Of a DNA stretch of 64,000 bases, positions 9,145 through 17,517 are shown one piece after another (the stretch's first letter is position 1; each line of letters opens with the position of its first letter). A program made the position numbers and the translations under genes. The notes beneath the pieces were generated by a model, which was given only the letters and a program-made list of their open reading frames with translations, did not search any database and was not told where the DNA came from. The stretch comes from Rhizobium redzepovicii (GTDB lineage: Bacteria; Pseudomonadota; Alphaproteobacteria; Rhizobiales; Rhizobiaceae): positions 1 through 64,000 of the forward strand of contig NZ_JAILYH010000011.1 of NCBI RefSeq assembly GCF_019793435.1, given 5' to 3'.

Positions 9145-9570
9145 ATGAGCGAACCAATCAGCGAACGATGGGCATTCCGATCCGGCTGGCTCGGCTTGAT
9201 CCAAGAAGCCCAAGGTGAGATCGGTGCCCTCCCCGCCGCCTGGAAAGCTCGCCTTGTCGGCGGCAAGGAAAAGCTCGGATACCTGCAGCTTTCGATCAAC
9301 TGGCAAGGTCACGCTCGCCGGGATCGGATCGAGGCGATAACCGAACAATTCCGTAAACGGTCCCTGACGATCTGCGAAGAATGCGGCAAGCCAGGCCGTC
9401 TCAGGATGGGGGTTTCCATCGCCGCCACCCGCTGCGACGATCACGCGGCGTTCGCTGCCCCGTTCCGCGACGACGACGGGCGCATTGTCGATCTGCCGCC
9501 CATGGGTGGGCCGATCTATGCCGACGGGTCGCAAGGAAGGTATGGACAGCAAAAAGCGTCCTCCTCGTGA
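9145..9570 (+). CDS. Hypothetical zinc-ribbon-type protein
   Basis: 141 residues. The central ICEECGKPGRLRM and later TRCDDHA give a CxxC...C..H set that looks like a small zinc ribbon. The C-terminus ends GGPIYADGSQGRYGQQ. Similar short proteins are common on rhizobial plasmids and islands; the function is unknown. The 3' end is of interest because a degraded second copy of its last ~20 codons lies at 10387-10446, on the far side of the next gene. Confidence 0.55.
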   Translation: MSEPISERWAFRSGWLGLIQEAQGEIGALPAAWKARLVGGKEKLGYLQLSINWQGHARRDRIEAITEQFRKRSLTICEECGKPGRLRMGVSIAATRCDDHAAFAAPFRDDDGRIVDLPPMGGPIYADGSQGRYGQQKASSS

Positions 9571-9684
9571 TTGGCGCACGCAGTGGCTTCGGCATGCCGT
9601 TTTCCGCTTGAAATAGCCTTGCACAGTTTCGTTTCGCGTTTAACAACGACGGTGTATCGATCTAATAGACCGAATCCTGAGAGT

Positions 9685-10377
9685 ATGTTGATGCGCGACC
9701 TTATCATATATGAAGATCACGTCGTGATAGCTCCGCATTACAAAGCCAAGAGCCCCTCGATAGCGGGGGTTTCTTTGAAAGATTTGGCTAGAATTGCTTA
9801 TTTAGGCACCAAGTATTGGTCTTATTTGCTTACTCGACATCAAATTTACGTTTATTCTTACTCTAATTACGATGGATATCCGCTAGAGGATTTTGTTCAA
9901 TTTTTTTACGAGGCGCAAAGCGTCTCTCTGCATCGCAAAGAAGCCTCTTTGGCTGTTGTTTTCGAGGCCACAAGCGGCGACTACGATTATGTCGCTATGG
10001 CATCCCGCGATACTTCCACCGGGTATAAACGGGGCAAGAGGTCACCTCCGCAAGAGACAAGATTTAAAGCGGATAGGGCTTCGGTCGCTATTCCACCCGG
10101 GGAAACCGAATCTTGGATTCCCCGTGAAATTGTCAGACTCGCTGCTATCGTTGATAACTTAGAGGCCTCGACGCAAAGTTTGCGCAGCTGGGCCGATAGC
10201 AGTGTGGATATGCGCGTTGGCTGTTCAACGGTAGGGTGTAAAAACCAGGCCGGTGTGATCTTTCCCCCCGCCCGTCTGAAACCGTATGCGGATAAAGGGC
10301 TGTCGTTAGAGACGTTTCGAGGAAAATTGAAGTGCAGCCACTGCGGCAAGCCCTCCTCTCGTCTTGGTGTAGCATAA
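9685..10377 (+). CDS. AT-rich orphan gene with C-terminal zinc knuckle
   Basis: The ATG at 9685, or 9691, is preferred over upstream starts because CTGAGAG lies just before it and the protein then begins LMRDLIIYEDHVVIAP. The product is about 230 residues. A central beta/alpha region has no recognised family, and the C-terminus carries CSTVGCKNQAG and CSHCGKPSS, two CxxC-type pairs likely to bind zinc. Base composition is clearly more AT-rich than the neighbours, with codons such as TTA and TAT, which points to recent transfer. It sits between two copies of the same 3'-end sequence (9514-9550 and 10387-10446). Confidence 0.55.
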   Translation: MLMRDLIIYEDHVVIAPHYKAKSPSIAGVSLKDLARIAYLGTKYWSYLLTRHQIYVYSYSNYDGYPLEDFVQFFYEAQSVSLHRKEASLAVVFEATSGDYDYVAMASRDTSTGYKRGKRSPPQETRFKADRASVAIPPGETESWIPREIVRLAAIVDNLEASTQSLRSWADSSVDMRVGCSTVGCKNQAGVIFPPARLKPYADKGLSLETFRGKLKCSHCGKPSSRLGVA

Positions 10378-10386
10378 GGCTATGCG

Positions 10387-10446
10387 ATCTATGTCGACGG
10401 CTCGCAAGGGCCACTACGGACAAACGAACGCCCCGCTGAAAATTTG
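10387..10446 (+). repeat. Degraded copy of the upstream gene's 3' end
   Basis: ATCTATGyCGACGGsTCGCA at 10387 repeats 9514 with two mismatches over 23 bases. The reading then continues with one extra C toward HYGQTNAPLKI and a stop, parallel to RYGQQ at the end of the 141-residue gene. The two copies flank the AT-rich gene as direct repeats. Confidence 0.55.
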
Positions 10447-10585
10447 ACTGCAAGTTGTCGGGTGGATTGAAATTTCCCGTATTCGATGACACGATTTGCC
10501 CTGGCTCGCGATCCTACGGGATGACCTTACGACGTTCTTGAAGCGTGATCGCAATACCCGGCTCATAGGCGCTCCGGGGGGAGAG

Positions 10586-11203
10586 ATGGGCGGCAGACAA
10601 ACAACGAATATTCTCCTGGCGATTATCGCGGGCGTTTTGCTGTTCGGCAGTGCAGCGGTAACGGGCGCAATCAAATGGATCGCGATAATCGGCGGTGCGC
10701 TTCTCTTCCTCTACGCCGTCATAGTTTTTGCGCTGTATCTGCTCCGGGAAAGCGTGAAGGCGCTACAAGAAGCCAAGGCGCTAGGCCGTGATGCTTTCCT
10801 GGTAACGCTCATGGGGCTGACGGTCGTAGGTTTCCTTCCTATCGTCGCCGGTTACGCACTGCTGCTCTGGCTGCAAAGCGTTCCAAAGCCATTCGATGTC
10901 GTGACACATTCGTGGGTCGGAACGATTTGGCTAGGAATTTTTGTCGTCGGCTGTTCAACGTTGGCGATCTCAGCCCTCATCACGCGTCGCGATCTGATAA
11001 TCCCAGCGCTGCAATATGGGTTTTCGCTTCTGATCCGGTCGCCCCTGGCTCCGGTGTTCCTGACAATGCACGGCTGGCGGAAAGCTCGCATGGCTGGCGA
11101 CGGCATTATTTCAAGCACGGCTTCGGCTTTCGTCGGCCTCTTCTTCGGCCTCATGTTCTGGGCTTTCGCATTCGGGATGATTATGGGTGCCCTCGGCAAA
11201 TAA
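10586..11203 (+). CDS. Multi-pass membrane protein
   Basis: 205 residues from the ATG at 10586, which has GGGGGGAGAG immediately upstream and begins MGGRQTTNILL. About five to six hydrophobic segments are seen: two in the first 60 residues, one near FLVTLMGLTVVGFLPIVAGY, one near IWLGIFVVGCSTLAISALI, and a C-terminal FVGLFFGLMFWAFAFGMI. No transport or catalytic motif recognised. A hairpin terminator follows at once. Confidence 0.6.
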   Translation: MGGRQTTNILLAIIAGVLLFGSAAVTGAIKWIAIIGGALLFLYAVIVFALYLLRESVKALQEAKALGRDAFLVTLMGLTVVGFLPIVAGYALLLWLQSVPKPFDVVTHSWVGTIWLGIFVVGCSTLAISALITRRDLIIPALQYGFSLLIRSPLAPVFLTMHGWRKARMAGDGIISSTASAFVGLFFGLMFWAFAFGMIMGALGK

Positions 11204-11212
11204 AGACAAGAA

Positions 11213-11232
11213 GCCCCTGCCTCGTGACAGGG
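11213..11232 (+). terminator. Hairpin terminator after membrane-protein gene
   Basis: GCCCCTG and CAGGGGC pair around a short loop 10 bases after the stop codon and are followed by CTCTTC. Stem strength and position fit transcription termination; the T-run is weak. Confidence 0.55.
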
Positions 11233-11410
11233 GCCTCTTCGATGGGCCTGCGCATTGGGGGTATCAGGTTCACCGCGACGGGCGTTAGAATCCATTCGGG
11301 CTGATCGATCAACCCCAAAATTCAGTATCAGCGCGGGAACTGGCCCAATCTCTATCTCTATTCCCGCAACCATGGCAACGGGGAGAAAACCTACAAGGTG
11401 ATCGCCATCG

Positions 11411-11932
11411 CTATAGGCTTACACCAACTTCGGCTTGAAAATACCGCTTCATAGCGATCAGAACATCTGGCCCGCCGATGTCTTCGTAGCGGAACGGTTG
11501 ATCTCGCTCGATGTTCGAAAGGTCCACTTCAATGCCGCCGAAACTGTATGACCGTCGATACCGATCCCGGCGCATATCCCATTTCGGTTCCGATATATCG
11601 TGCGCAAAGGCGCACCTTATCGAGTAGGCGAGCCCTGCAAACTGATCGATTTCAGTTTCGATCACTGGTGCTAAACGAATGCCAATCTCTTCGCGGGATC
11701 TGTTCAAGGTGATCGCTGCTGCACCAAAAGCAACTGATAAGTTGTTTGTGCAGGCCTGAATCAGATCGTCATAGCTGTGAAATATTTTGTCAGGCAGGAC
11801 GTAGACCATCGATCCATCTTCGAACGACAATGGCTTGTCCAACTCTTCCAGATTGATTTTGCCCTCAAGAGCGTAGTCATACATCTTCCAAGCGAAATCC
11901 AGCATTCCAAAGGCCGTATCGATATATCGCAT
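11411..11932 (-). CDS. Hypothetical, HEPN-like RX4H motif
   Basis: 173 residues, mostly helical, no signal peptide. Near the middle is SIRCAFAHDISEPKW, in which R-X4-H has the spacing of HEPN ribonuclease active sites. The acidic SEPKW after it recalls families of HEPN-like proteins with FAHxxxxPKW. The N-terminus, RYIDTAFGMLDFAWKMYDYA, is a long helix suited to such a fold. Whether it cleaves RNA cannot be told. It stands alone with no obvious MNT antitoxin partner. Confidence 0.5.
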   Translation of the reverse strand: MRYIDTAFGMLDFAWKMYDYALEGKINLEELDKPLSFEDGSMVYVLPDKIFHSYDDLIQACTNNLSVAFGAAAITLNRSREEIGIRLAPVIETEIDQFAGLAYSIRCAFAHDISEPKWDMRRDRYRRSYSFGGIEVDLSNIERDQPFRYEDIGGPDVLIAMKRYFQAEVGVSL

Positions 11933-11973
11933 CGTCTATTCCCTCAAATCGCCGCCACTATCCGATTGACCTA

Positions 11974-12258
11974 TCAGCGCGGAAGCTGGACCGTAATCCA
12001 TTTATTGCCCTGCCGGTTCCCGCAACCAAGGCAACGCAAACGAGGCTGCAACGAATTGAGCATGGCGTTTCCCCATTTGCGGCGCAGCTCGTGGCGATCA
12101 ATCCAGGCTTCGCGCTCGCAAGAGGGGCACATGCCGCCTAGCGCCATGAAGCTTTGCGCGTCGTCAATCGCGGTGCTGATCGGGTCGGCGACTGGCCCGA
12201 TATAGGTGATTCCGTCACGCCTTGGCCGTCCGATCTCTATTCCGCGAGGATGTTTCAT
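11974..12258 (-). CDS. Small double zinc-ribbon protein
   Basis: About 94 residues from the ATG at 12258; a TTG at 12303 gives a longer form. Two Cys pairs, CPSCERE and CLGCGNR, are separated by a helical HELRRKWGN stretch, a layout expected of a single zinc-binding fold. Similar small proteins are frequent in rhizobial accessory regions. Function unknown. Confidence 0.5.
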   Translation of the reverse strand: MKHPRGIEIGRPRRDGITYIGPVADPISTAIDDAQSFMALGGMCPSCEREAWIDRHELRRKWGNAMLNSLQPRLRCLGCGNRQGNKWITVQLPR

Positions 12259-12554
12259 TGTTCCATATTTGTTCGCGCCAGGGTCACCTGTCAAGGCGAC
12301 CAAGGTGAGCTATGAACTTGCTTTGAGGGCAAGATGACAGCGGAGCTTCTCGCTATGCACGCCTCGATCATGGAAGAGCTGCGAGGTGGAAACGTCCTTC
12401 GAAGTGCAAACAACCACACGGCGACTTAGTGGAATACCTGTTTTGGGCTGCCTTCGGCTGGCAGCAGGCCGCAAACTCGGTCAAAGAATGCGATTGGCTC
12501 GACGGTGAAGGGTTGATTAGACTGACGCGCGGCCAACATGAGGAACCCGCCGCA

Positions 12555-13709
12555 TTAATTCGACCTGGCCCCGGCTACCGACAACAAATTGTTGCGAGTT
12601 GGCTTTCGGATATTGAGCATGACGCACATGCCATTCCTGTAATAGTTAAAGCCTTGGCAGCTCTGCGTGATGACACATTGATCTTGACAGGCCGCGAGCG
12701 ACGAACCGGAAAACTTAGCAAATGGTTTGCCCACTATTTCCACATTCTTGCTCGTGCGGAAATCGAGCGACGGGCCGAAGTCATGCCCGACGCGTGAGAT
12801 GTCGGCCGCATCGCCCTTATAGCCAGACACGGCCCCACTGAACTGGAGCGCATCAGTCGCCATACCTTTCAGAAAGCACACATTGTGAGCCTCATTGAAC
12901 GTGAACGCGTGGCACCGATCATTGCCATCGCACTCCATTTTGCAATCTTCGACAGTGAATAGCTTCAGTGGCATGTCTGGTAGGTCGTAGCCGGGGAGAT
13001 CAGTGTGCTCGAATATTCGCCACGAGGGTGCTTGCGGCTGAGCGGGAGGCGTGACGGTGACAGTCGTGGGGGCATAACTGGCCGCTGCATCTCCTCCGAA
13101 AGGGACAGGAGCTGAAGCTTGTGCAGGTGCATCGCCCGCCAAAAGATCAATATCTAACCCGATCTGTTTCGCGTCGGCTGCAGTCAGCCACTGCATGGAG
13201 GCTGGCGCGGCATCGGTAACATAGACAATGACGTTTGCGCTAAGGCCGAGTTGCTGAAGATACGATCCGACGAGGGCATTCCCTGCGCTGCTGACGGTTT
13301 GTTGCCCTGACGTGTCACTGAAGACGGCGTGGAAACCGACTTTGGAGGTCGGCGTAATGAACCGGTGCTTCCCCGCCAGCCAAACCAGCCCGCACGAAGA
13401 GGCGCATATCGTGTTTTCGGCTACGGCGGTCGAGAAGCCCTTGATCGAAATTGTGCGGCCGATTTCCATTCCGACCCCTGCCAATCCACCGGGGCTGTCC
13501 AAGAAGACAACTGCCTTGTTGGTCGAAATGGCGAGGTTCTTAAAACGATTGTCATCGCCCTCCTTGAACTCGCCGACCACAGAAATAATGTAGATATCAT
13601 CCTTCAGCTGGTCGATCTGGACATCTGCGGCTCTGGCTTGAAACGCACAGATCAGAACCACAATAGCAGAAAGAAATACGCGCACACTCACAACCAAACC
13701 CCTTACCAC
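12555..13709 (-). CDS. Periplasmic ClpP/SDH-like protease with two PAN repeats
   Basis: 384 residues with a signal peptide (AIVVLICAFQARA-AD). Residues ~35-195 resemble periplasmic ClpP/serine-dehydratase-like proteases: AVVFLDSPGG, then ICASSCGLVWLAG with the candidate nucleophile Ser between Cys residues, then KVGFHAV. A Pro/Ala-rich linker near residues 195-235 leads to two Cys-rich PAN/Apple-type repeats: FTVEDCKMECDGNDRCHAFT with a downstream Cys, and SLAACQDQCVITQSCQGFNY. PAN modules bind protein or carbohydrate, so this looks like a targeted envelope protease. The fusion is uncommon. It starts divergently from the L,D-transpeptidase gene. Confidence 0.75.
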   Translation of the reverse strand: MVRGLVVSVRVFLSAIVVLICAFQARAADVQIDQLKDDIYIISVVGEFKEGDDNRFKNLAISTNKAVVFLDSPGGLAGVGMEIGRTISIKGFSTAVAENTICASSCGLVWLAGKHRFITPTSKVGFHAVFSDTSGQQTVSSAGNALVGSYLQQLGLSANVIVYVTDAAPASMQWLTAADAKQIGLDIDLLAGDAPAQASAPVPFGGDAAASYAPTTVTVTPPAQPQAPSWRIFEHTDLPGYDLPDMPLKLFTVEDCKMECDGNDRCHAFTFNEAHNVCFLKGMATDALQFSGAVSGYKGDAADISRVGHDFGPSLDFRTSKNVEIVGKPFAKFSGSSLAACQDQCVITQSCQGFNYYRNGMCVMLNIRKPTRNNLLSVAGARSN

Positions 13710-13833
13710 CTCACCGCGAGTAAGCGACTTCTGACTAAGAAAGTCAAAGTAGAAGTTAGACGGAGGTTAACGGCCATAGTGCCGCCACAGAATTCCGCCC
13801 AATCAGGCCTAATAACAAGCGGATGGCGAAAGA

Positions 13834-14445
13834 ATGAGATTGCTGGTTCTCCTTGCTGCGGCCCTCTTTCTGACAGCGGTGCATGCCCAAGCCCAAGTTT
13901 ACGCGCCGTATGATGGATACGATGAATACGACGGCTATTACTATAAGGACCCTTACAGCCCCTATCCCCCTCCTCCCTACTACGAGCCAGAACCTGGCTA
14001 TCGGGAACCTTTGCAGGAACGTCGGGAGCCATCGACACGAAGCGCGAGAGGAACCATCGTCATCGCCACGCGTGAGCACACTCTTATTTACACGACCGCA
14101 CAGGGCGAGCAGTTTGCCTACCCCATCGCAGTCGGCCGCGAAGGCAAGCGATGGTACGGATTGACTCGGGTGGTGTCGAAACGAGAGCATCCCGAATGGC
14201 GGCCGACAGCCAGCATGCGCCAGAAGAACCCAAGGCTTCCGGCAGTCGTGAAACCCGGCCCCGCAAATCCGCTTGGAACCCGCGCGATCTATCTTGCCGA
14301 CGGACTGCTCCGCATACACGGCACCAATGACCCCTCCTCCATCGGCACCAATGCATCAAGCGGATGCTTTCGCATGTACCGCGAGGACGTCGAGGAGCTT
14401 TATGAGATGGTTCAGCCGGGAACACGGGTGATCGTCCGGCGGTAA
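13834..14445 (+). CDS. L,D-transpeptidase, YkuD domain
   Basis: 203 residues with a signal peptide (LVLLAAALFLTAVHAQA). A Tyr/Pro-rich linker (residues ~22-60) precedes the catalytic YkuD domain. The catalytic block IHGTNDPSSIGTNASSGCFR contains the HGTN and S-GC-R signature with Cys as nucleophile. The enzyme would form 3-3 crosslinks in peptidoglycan or attach proteins to it in the periplasm. Length and signature are normal for rhizobial paralogues. It is divergent from the PAN-protease gene, and both act in the envelope. Confidence 0.9.
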   Translation: MRLLVLLAAALFLTAVHAQAQVYAPYDGYDEYDGYYYKDPYSPYPPPPYYEPEPGYREPLQERREPSTRSARGTIVIATREHTLIYTTAQGEQFAYPIAVGREGKRWYGLTRVVSKREHPEWRPTASMRQKNPRLPAVVKPGPANPLGTRAIYLADGLLRIHGTNDPSSIGTNASSGCFRMYREDVEELYEMVQPGTRVIVRR

Positions 14446-14560
14446 TCGGATCGGGTGCGGTGGCAACTCTAGGGGTTCCTCGCCAGCCGAGGGTGAGGCG
14501 TTTTACAACGAGTCTTCCAGAACCGTAGCAATGATATCCGTGGCACCCGAGGCAACGATA

Positions 14561-14591
14561 CATATTTTGCAGCAAGCTGCTGCAAAATATG
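14561..14591. repeat. Perfect 31-base palindrome
   Basis: Two 14-base arms (CATATTTTGCAGCA and its exact complement) flank AGC in a 329-base gap between convergent genes. It has no T-run, so it is an atypical terminator. A dimeric-protein operator or a recombination site is equally possible. Confidence 0.6.
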
Positions 14592-14774
14592 GACATGGGT
14601 CGATGCGGCTATCTGCTGCGAGGAATATCAATCAGATATGGCGTGCCCATCCGGGGACAGCTGGAAGCTAGGCGGCGAGGTACAATAGCATCCAAGGGGC
14701 ATTCCCGGCGACGCGCATTGGATGCAGGATCATGCGGCAGGACTTCATCGACGGCTCTGAGACCTGGTTTACCT

Positions 14775-16268
14775 TCAGATGCCCGAGGCCAGGTGTTGCG
14801 CCCACGCCGAGACAGTTTCAGCCAGAGCTAAGAGATTCGCATACACTTTATCCGGGCCAGCAAGCAGCCACGCCGCTCCGAGCGTGGGGACGGCCCACTT
14901 GATCGCACTATCAATGGCAGTGTCAGCCTTGCGGCCCAACCACGCTAGAATTGAGCCTGCGACAGCTTTCAGCTTTGAGGCCTGCTCTTCAAGCTTAACA
15001 GGGTCTGGCTGGGGTTGATCAACTTCGTTCCGTATTTCAATCGTCACTCGTCCAACCAAGCGAATCTCGATTGGCGAAATCGGGTCTGGCTCAACAAGCT
15101 CCGGTGGATGGTTATGGCTCCTTGGTGGTAGGTTTTCTCGATATGTTTGAAGCGAAGCTTCAAGGCTCTCAATTCTTGACAGCACCTCCTGATGATAATC
15201 TCTCGGTACTCCGCTTGAACCAGCGCCGCTCAAAACTGACTCAGCAAACCGAAAGTTCGAAAAGTTTGAGGCCGCTGAACGCGAGATCGGGCCACCAACC
15301 AAAAGTCTGCGCCCTTGCTCATCGGTAAGAAATCGGCCAGCTCCATCGGTCAAATAAGCCTCCCCTTCTGGCGTGGGGTCTGTCCGGCGAATTACTGTCC
15401 TGGTGTAGTCGTCTCCGCTACCGGGTTGGTTCCAATCCTCGTCTTCACCTGGTAAGTTCCAGTCCTCGTCCTGCGCGTAGTCCTCTCGCCTTGCTTTGGG
15501 TGCCCAATCAAAAAGCCCGTCGCGGGTGATTTCCGCTGCAGCTTCCTCAATAGAAGGCTGATCGCTAATGTCTGAAAATTCGTCGCCTATCTGCTCGCCA
15601 GCGTCATAAGGGCCACCCCAAACCCATTGGTAGCCGCCTTCCGCACTCTCGTAGGGCATTCGAACGGCTGGGTCCTCGTAGTTCTCATGAAACCATTGAA
15701 CCATCGCCTGCACTTTGCGGTGCTTGGAAAGCTTGCGAAATTGTGAGGGCGTAAAGCGTTCTTCATCTATGAAGTAGGCGCGTCGGCCATCGATTGGGCG
15801 CTCGGCGGGCTCTGCGAGGTCAAAGTCATCATCTACGAAATTCGATATGTCTGGAAGCGGCTCGTTAATTGAGGACAAGCCGTCATCCTCTTCATTCGAG
15901 GATACTTTGTCTGCCGTCGCAAAACCACGACGGGCAAAGGCTGAGCCGCCGAACGCTGCTCCTAAGCCGATCCGGTTTTCAAGCCTCGACGCACGTCGCT
16001 CACGAGGACGCGCGGTCTCTTCTTCGTCGTGCTGATCAAAGGCATTTATGCTGAGTTCGCGATAATATTCCCCGGGCCTCACGCCGAGCCGATCTAACAG
16101 CTCGCGATCTGTTTCCTCGTCAAAACGGACAAAATAGCTCACGGTGAAACCGTCATTGCTATCTATGTTCTCAATTTCCCACTGGGCTTGATCCAGCAGA
16201 TCGGGATCAACGTGCCACTCTGCCGCGATAGCTTTAGCCTGCCCGCCTTCATCCAATGCCACTTGCAC
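14775..16268 (-). CDS. Large acidic hypothetical protein
   Basis: 497 residues from a GTG at 16268. It is strongly acidic through the middle, with a repeated DEDWN(L/Q)PG unit near residue 270. YQWVWGGPYDAGEQIGDEF near residue 217 and SHNHPPELVEP near residue 390 are patterns I associate with rhizobial hypothetical proteins, the first with a WGGPYDA box. The C-terminal ~60 residues contain a hydrophobic stretch (AIKWAVPTLGAAWLLAG) that may sit in the membrane. No enzyme motif. Role unknown. Confidence 0.6.
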   Translation of the reverse strand: MQVALDEGGQAKAIAAEWHVDPDLLDQAQWEIENIDSNDGFTVSYFVRFDEETDRELLDRLGVRPGEYYRELSINAFDQHDEEETARPRERRASRLENRIGLGAAFGGSAFARRGFATADKVSSNEEDDGLSSINEPLPDISNFVDDDFDLAEPAERPIDGRRAYFIDEERFTPSQFRKLSKHRKVQAMVQWFHENYEDPAVRMPYESAEGGYQWVWGGPYDAGEQIGDEFSDISDQPSIEEAAAEITRDGLFDWAPKARREDYAQDEDWNLPGEDEDWNQPGSGDDYTRTVIRRTDPTPEGEAYLTDGAGRFLTDEQGRRLLVGGPISRSAASNFSNFRFAESVLSGAGSSGVPRDYHQEVLSRIESLEASLQTYRENLPPRSHNHPPELVEPDPISPIEIRLVGRVTIEIRNEVDQPQPDPVKLEEQASKLKAVAGSILAWLGRKADTAIDSAIKWAVPTLGAAWLLAGPDKVYANLLALAETVSAWAQHLASGI

Positions 16269-16320
16269 GCCCTACGTTTCGGCAACTTCCTATTTAGAAC
16301 GATGTGTCCCCATTGTCGTT

Positions 16321-16611
16321 TCAGTCCCGGCTCGGTTCAGACTGGCGTATCAATGTCGCCTTCTCCCGACCGATACCTACTCGGTTGCCCGCGAGCCCAC
16401 CTAAAAGAGCCATGACGCCAAGAACAATCCACCATCCAGCGAACGCTGTGCCAAAGACAGCGATGCCGAGATTCGGGATAAATGCTGTGGTGAGGAAAAG
16501 CGCGACGGCTACTCCGACTGTCGTCCAGCGTCGTTGCGAGGTCCTCCACGCAAATCGCAGGAACATCCGAAACATGAAGCGCGACGCGGCGCGATAATCG
16601 AATTGCATCAT
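16321..16611 (-). CDS. Small membrane protein
   Basis: 96 residues. The ATG pair at 16611 follows AGGGAACTCT, a good ribosome binding site, and is preferred over a longer frame starting at 16749. Two hydrophobic helices are seen (VGVAVALFLTTAFI and GWWIVLGVMALLGGLAG) after a basic amphipathic N-terminus. No family recognised. Confidence 0.5.
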   Translation of the reverse strand: MMQFDYRAASRFMFRMFLRFAWRTSQRRWTTVGVAVALFLTTAFIPNLGIAVFGTAFAGWWIVLGVMALLGGLAGNRVGIGREKATLIRQSEPSRD

Positions 16612-16793
16612 AGAGTTCCCTGCTTGCATACGATTGTGCCCGTATCTGCCAATGCAAGCAAGAGTGACCCACGACATGTGTATGAGTTTGGTTTCGGGCG
16701 TACGAGGTCGCAGAGCACGGTCAGATCGGCCAGTTGGAAGCGGAGTCATTATGAGTTGGCGAAGAGGTAGGGCTCGCTTGGAACAGCGAATAG

Positions 16794-17354
16794 CTACCTC
16801 CGTCCCTTACGGGATAGGTGAAGGTTGGCTTCTTTCTGAAGCCTGCTCTCCCAGGTTTTCAAACCCAGCTCCTCAAAATCTGGGAGATGCCCCATGACGT
16901 TAAAGACAGCACCTTCTACCTGTCGGGATAAAAACTTGGTGCAACGGAGCGGGTCTCCCCGTTCATCACGGAAGTCAACGCCCAATACGAGAAGGGCCAG
17001 GACAGCTTCGTCATCGGTCATCTGACCTGTGGAAAACCGGTCCTCGAACTCGTTGGCGCGAGACTGCGCGCGCCACCACTCGGGCATACCTTCAATCAAG
17101 CTTTCAAAATTATCGGGATATTTGAAGTGGGTGTCTTCTTCGGTGATGCCGAAGAGCTTCGTGGAAAGGCGGTCAATGTGTTCCGCGAGCTGGGGTGAGG
17201 CTTTGCCATTCCTCGGCGGATTCAACAGAAGCTTTCCCTCAAGTTCCGCAACCCCTTCGAGTTCTCTAATTCGAAGGAGCGAGGCACCGATCTGCGCGAT
17301 TGCAGCGTCTATTTCTGAAGTTCTTAGCTTCCACTCCGCATAACTGCTGGCCAT
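16794..17354 (-). CDS. Hypothetical protein
   Basis: 186 residues, soluble and helical, no Cys motif and no membrane segment. Two alternating blocks of charged and hydrophobic residues (SLLRIRELEGVAELEGKLLL; EWWRAQSRANEFEDRFSTG) suggest a helical bundle. It stands alone between other orphans. No function can be assigned. Confidence 0.45.
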   Translation of the reverse strand: MASSYAEWKLRTSEIDAAIAQIGASLLRIRELEGVAELEGKLLLNPPRNGKASPQLAEHIDRLSTKLFGITEEDTHFKYPDNFESLIEGMPEWWRAQSRANEFEDRFSTGQMTDDEAVLALLVLGVDFRDERGDPLRCTKFLSRQVEGAVFNVMGHLPDFEELGLKTWESRLQKEANLHLSRKGRR

Positions 17355-17517
17355 TTGTGATCACTCCAAAGGACTCAGCAATGATACATTAAAAAACCGT
17401 GCATCCTGATCCACAGGCCATTCGCATCCACAGCAAAACTGCGTTTCATCACGCATTCCACAACCCAAGTGCAGTGCATCCCACTGGTCGGGATCGCGGC
17501 GCAGATGGAAAGCGCAG

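Noticed and set aside
12429..12797. 122-codon plus-strand frame
   Set aside because: Two thirds of it overlaps the 3' end of the PAN-domain protease antisense, and no family or ribosome site supports it. The part outside is too short to judge.
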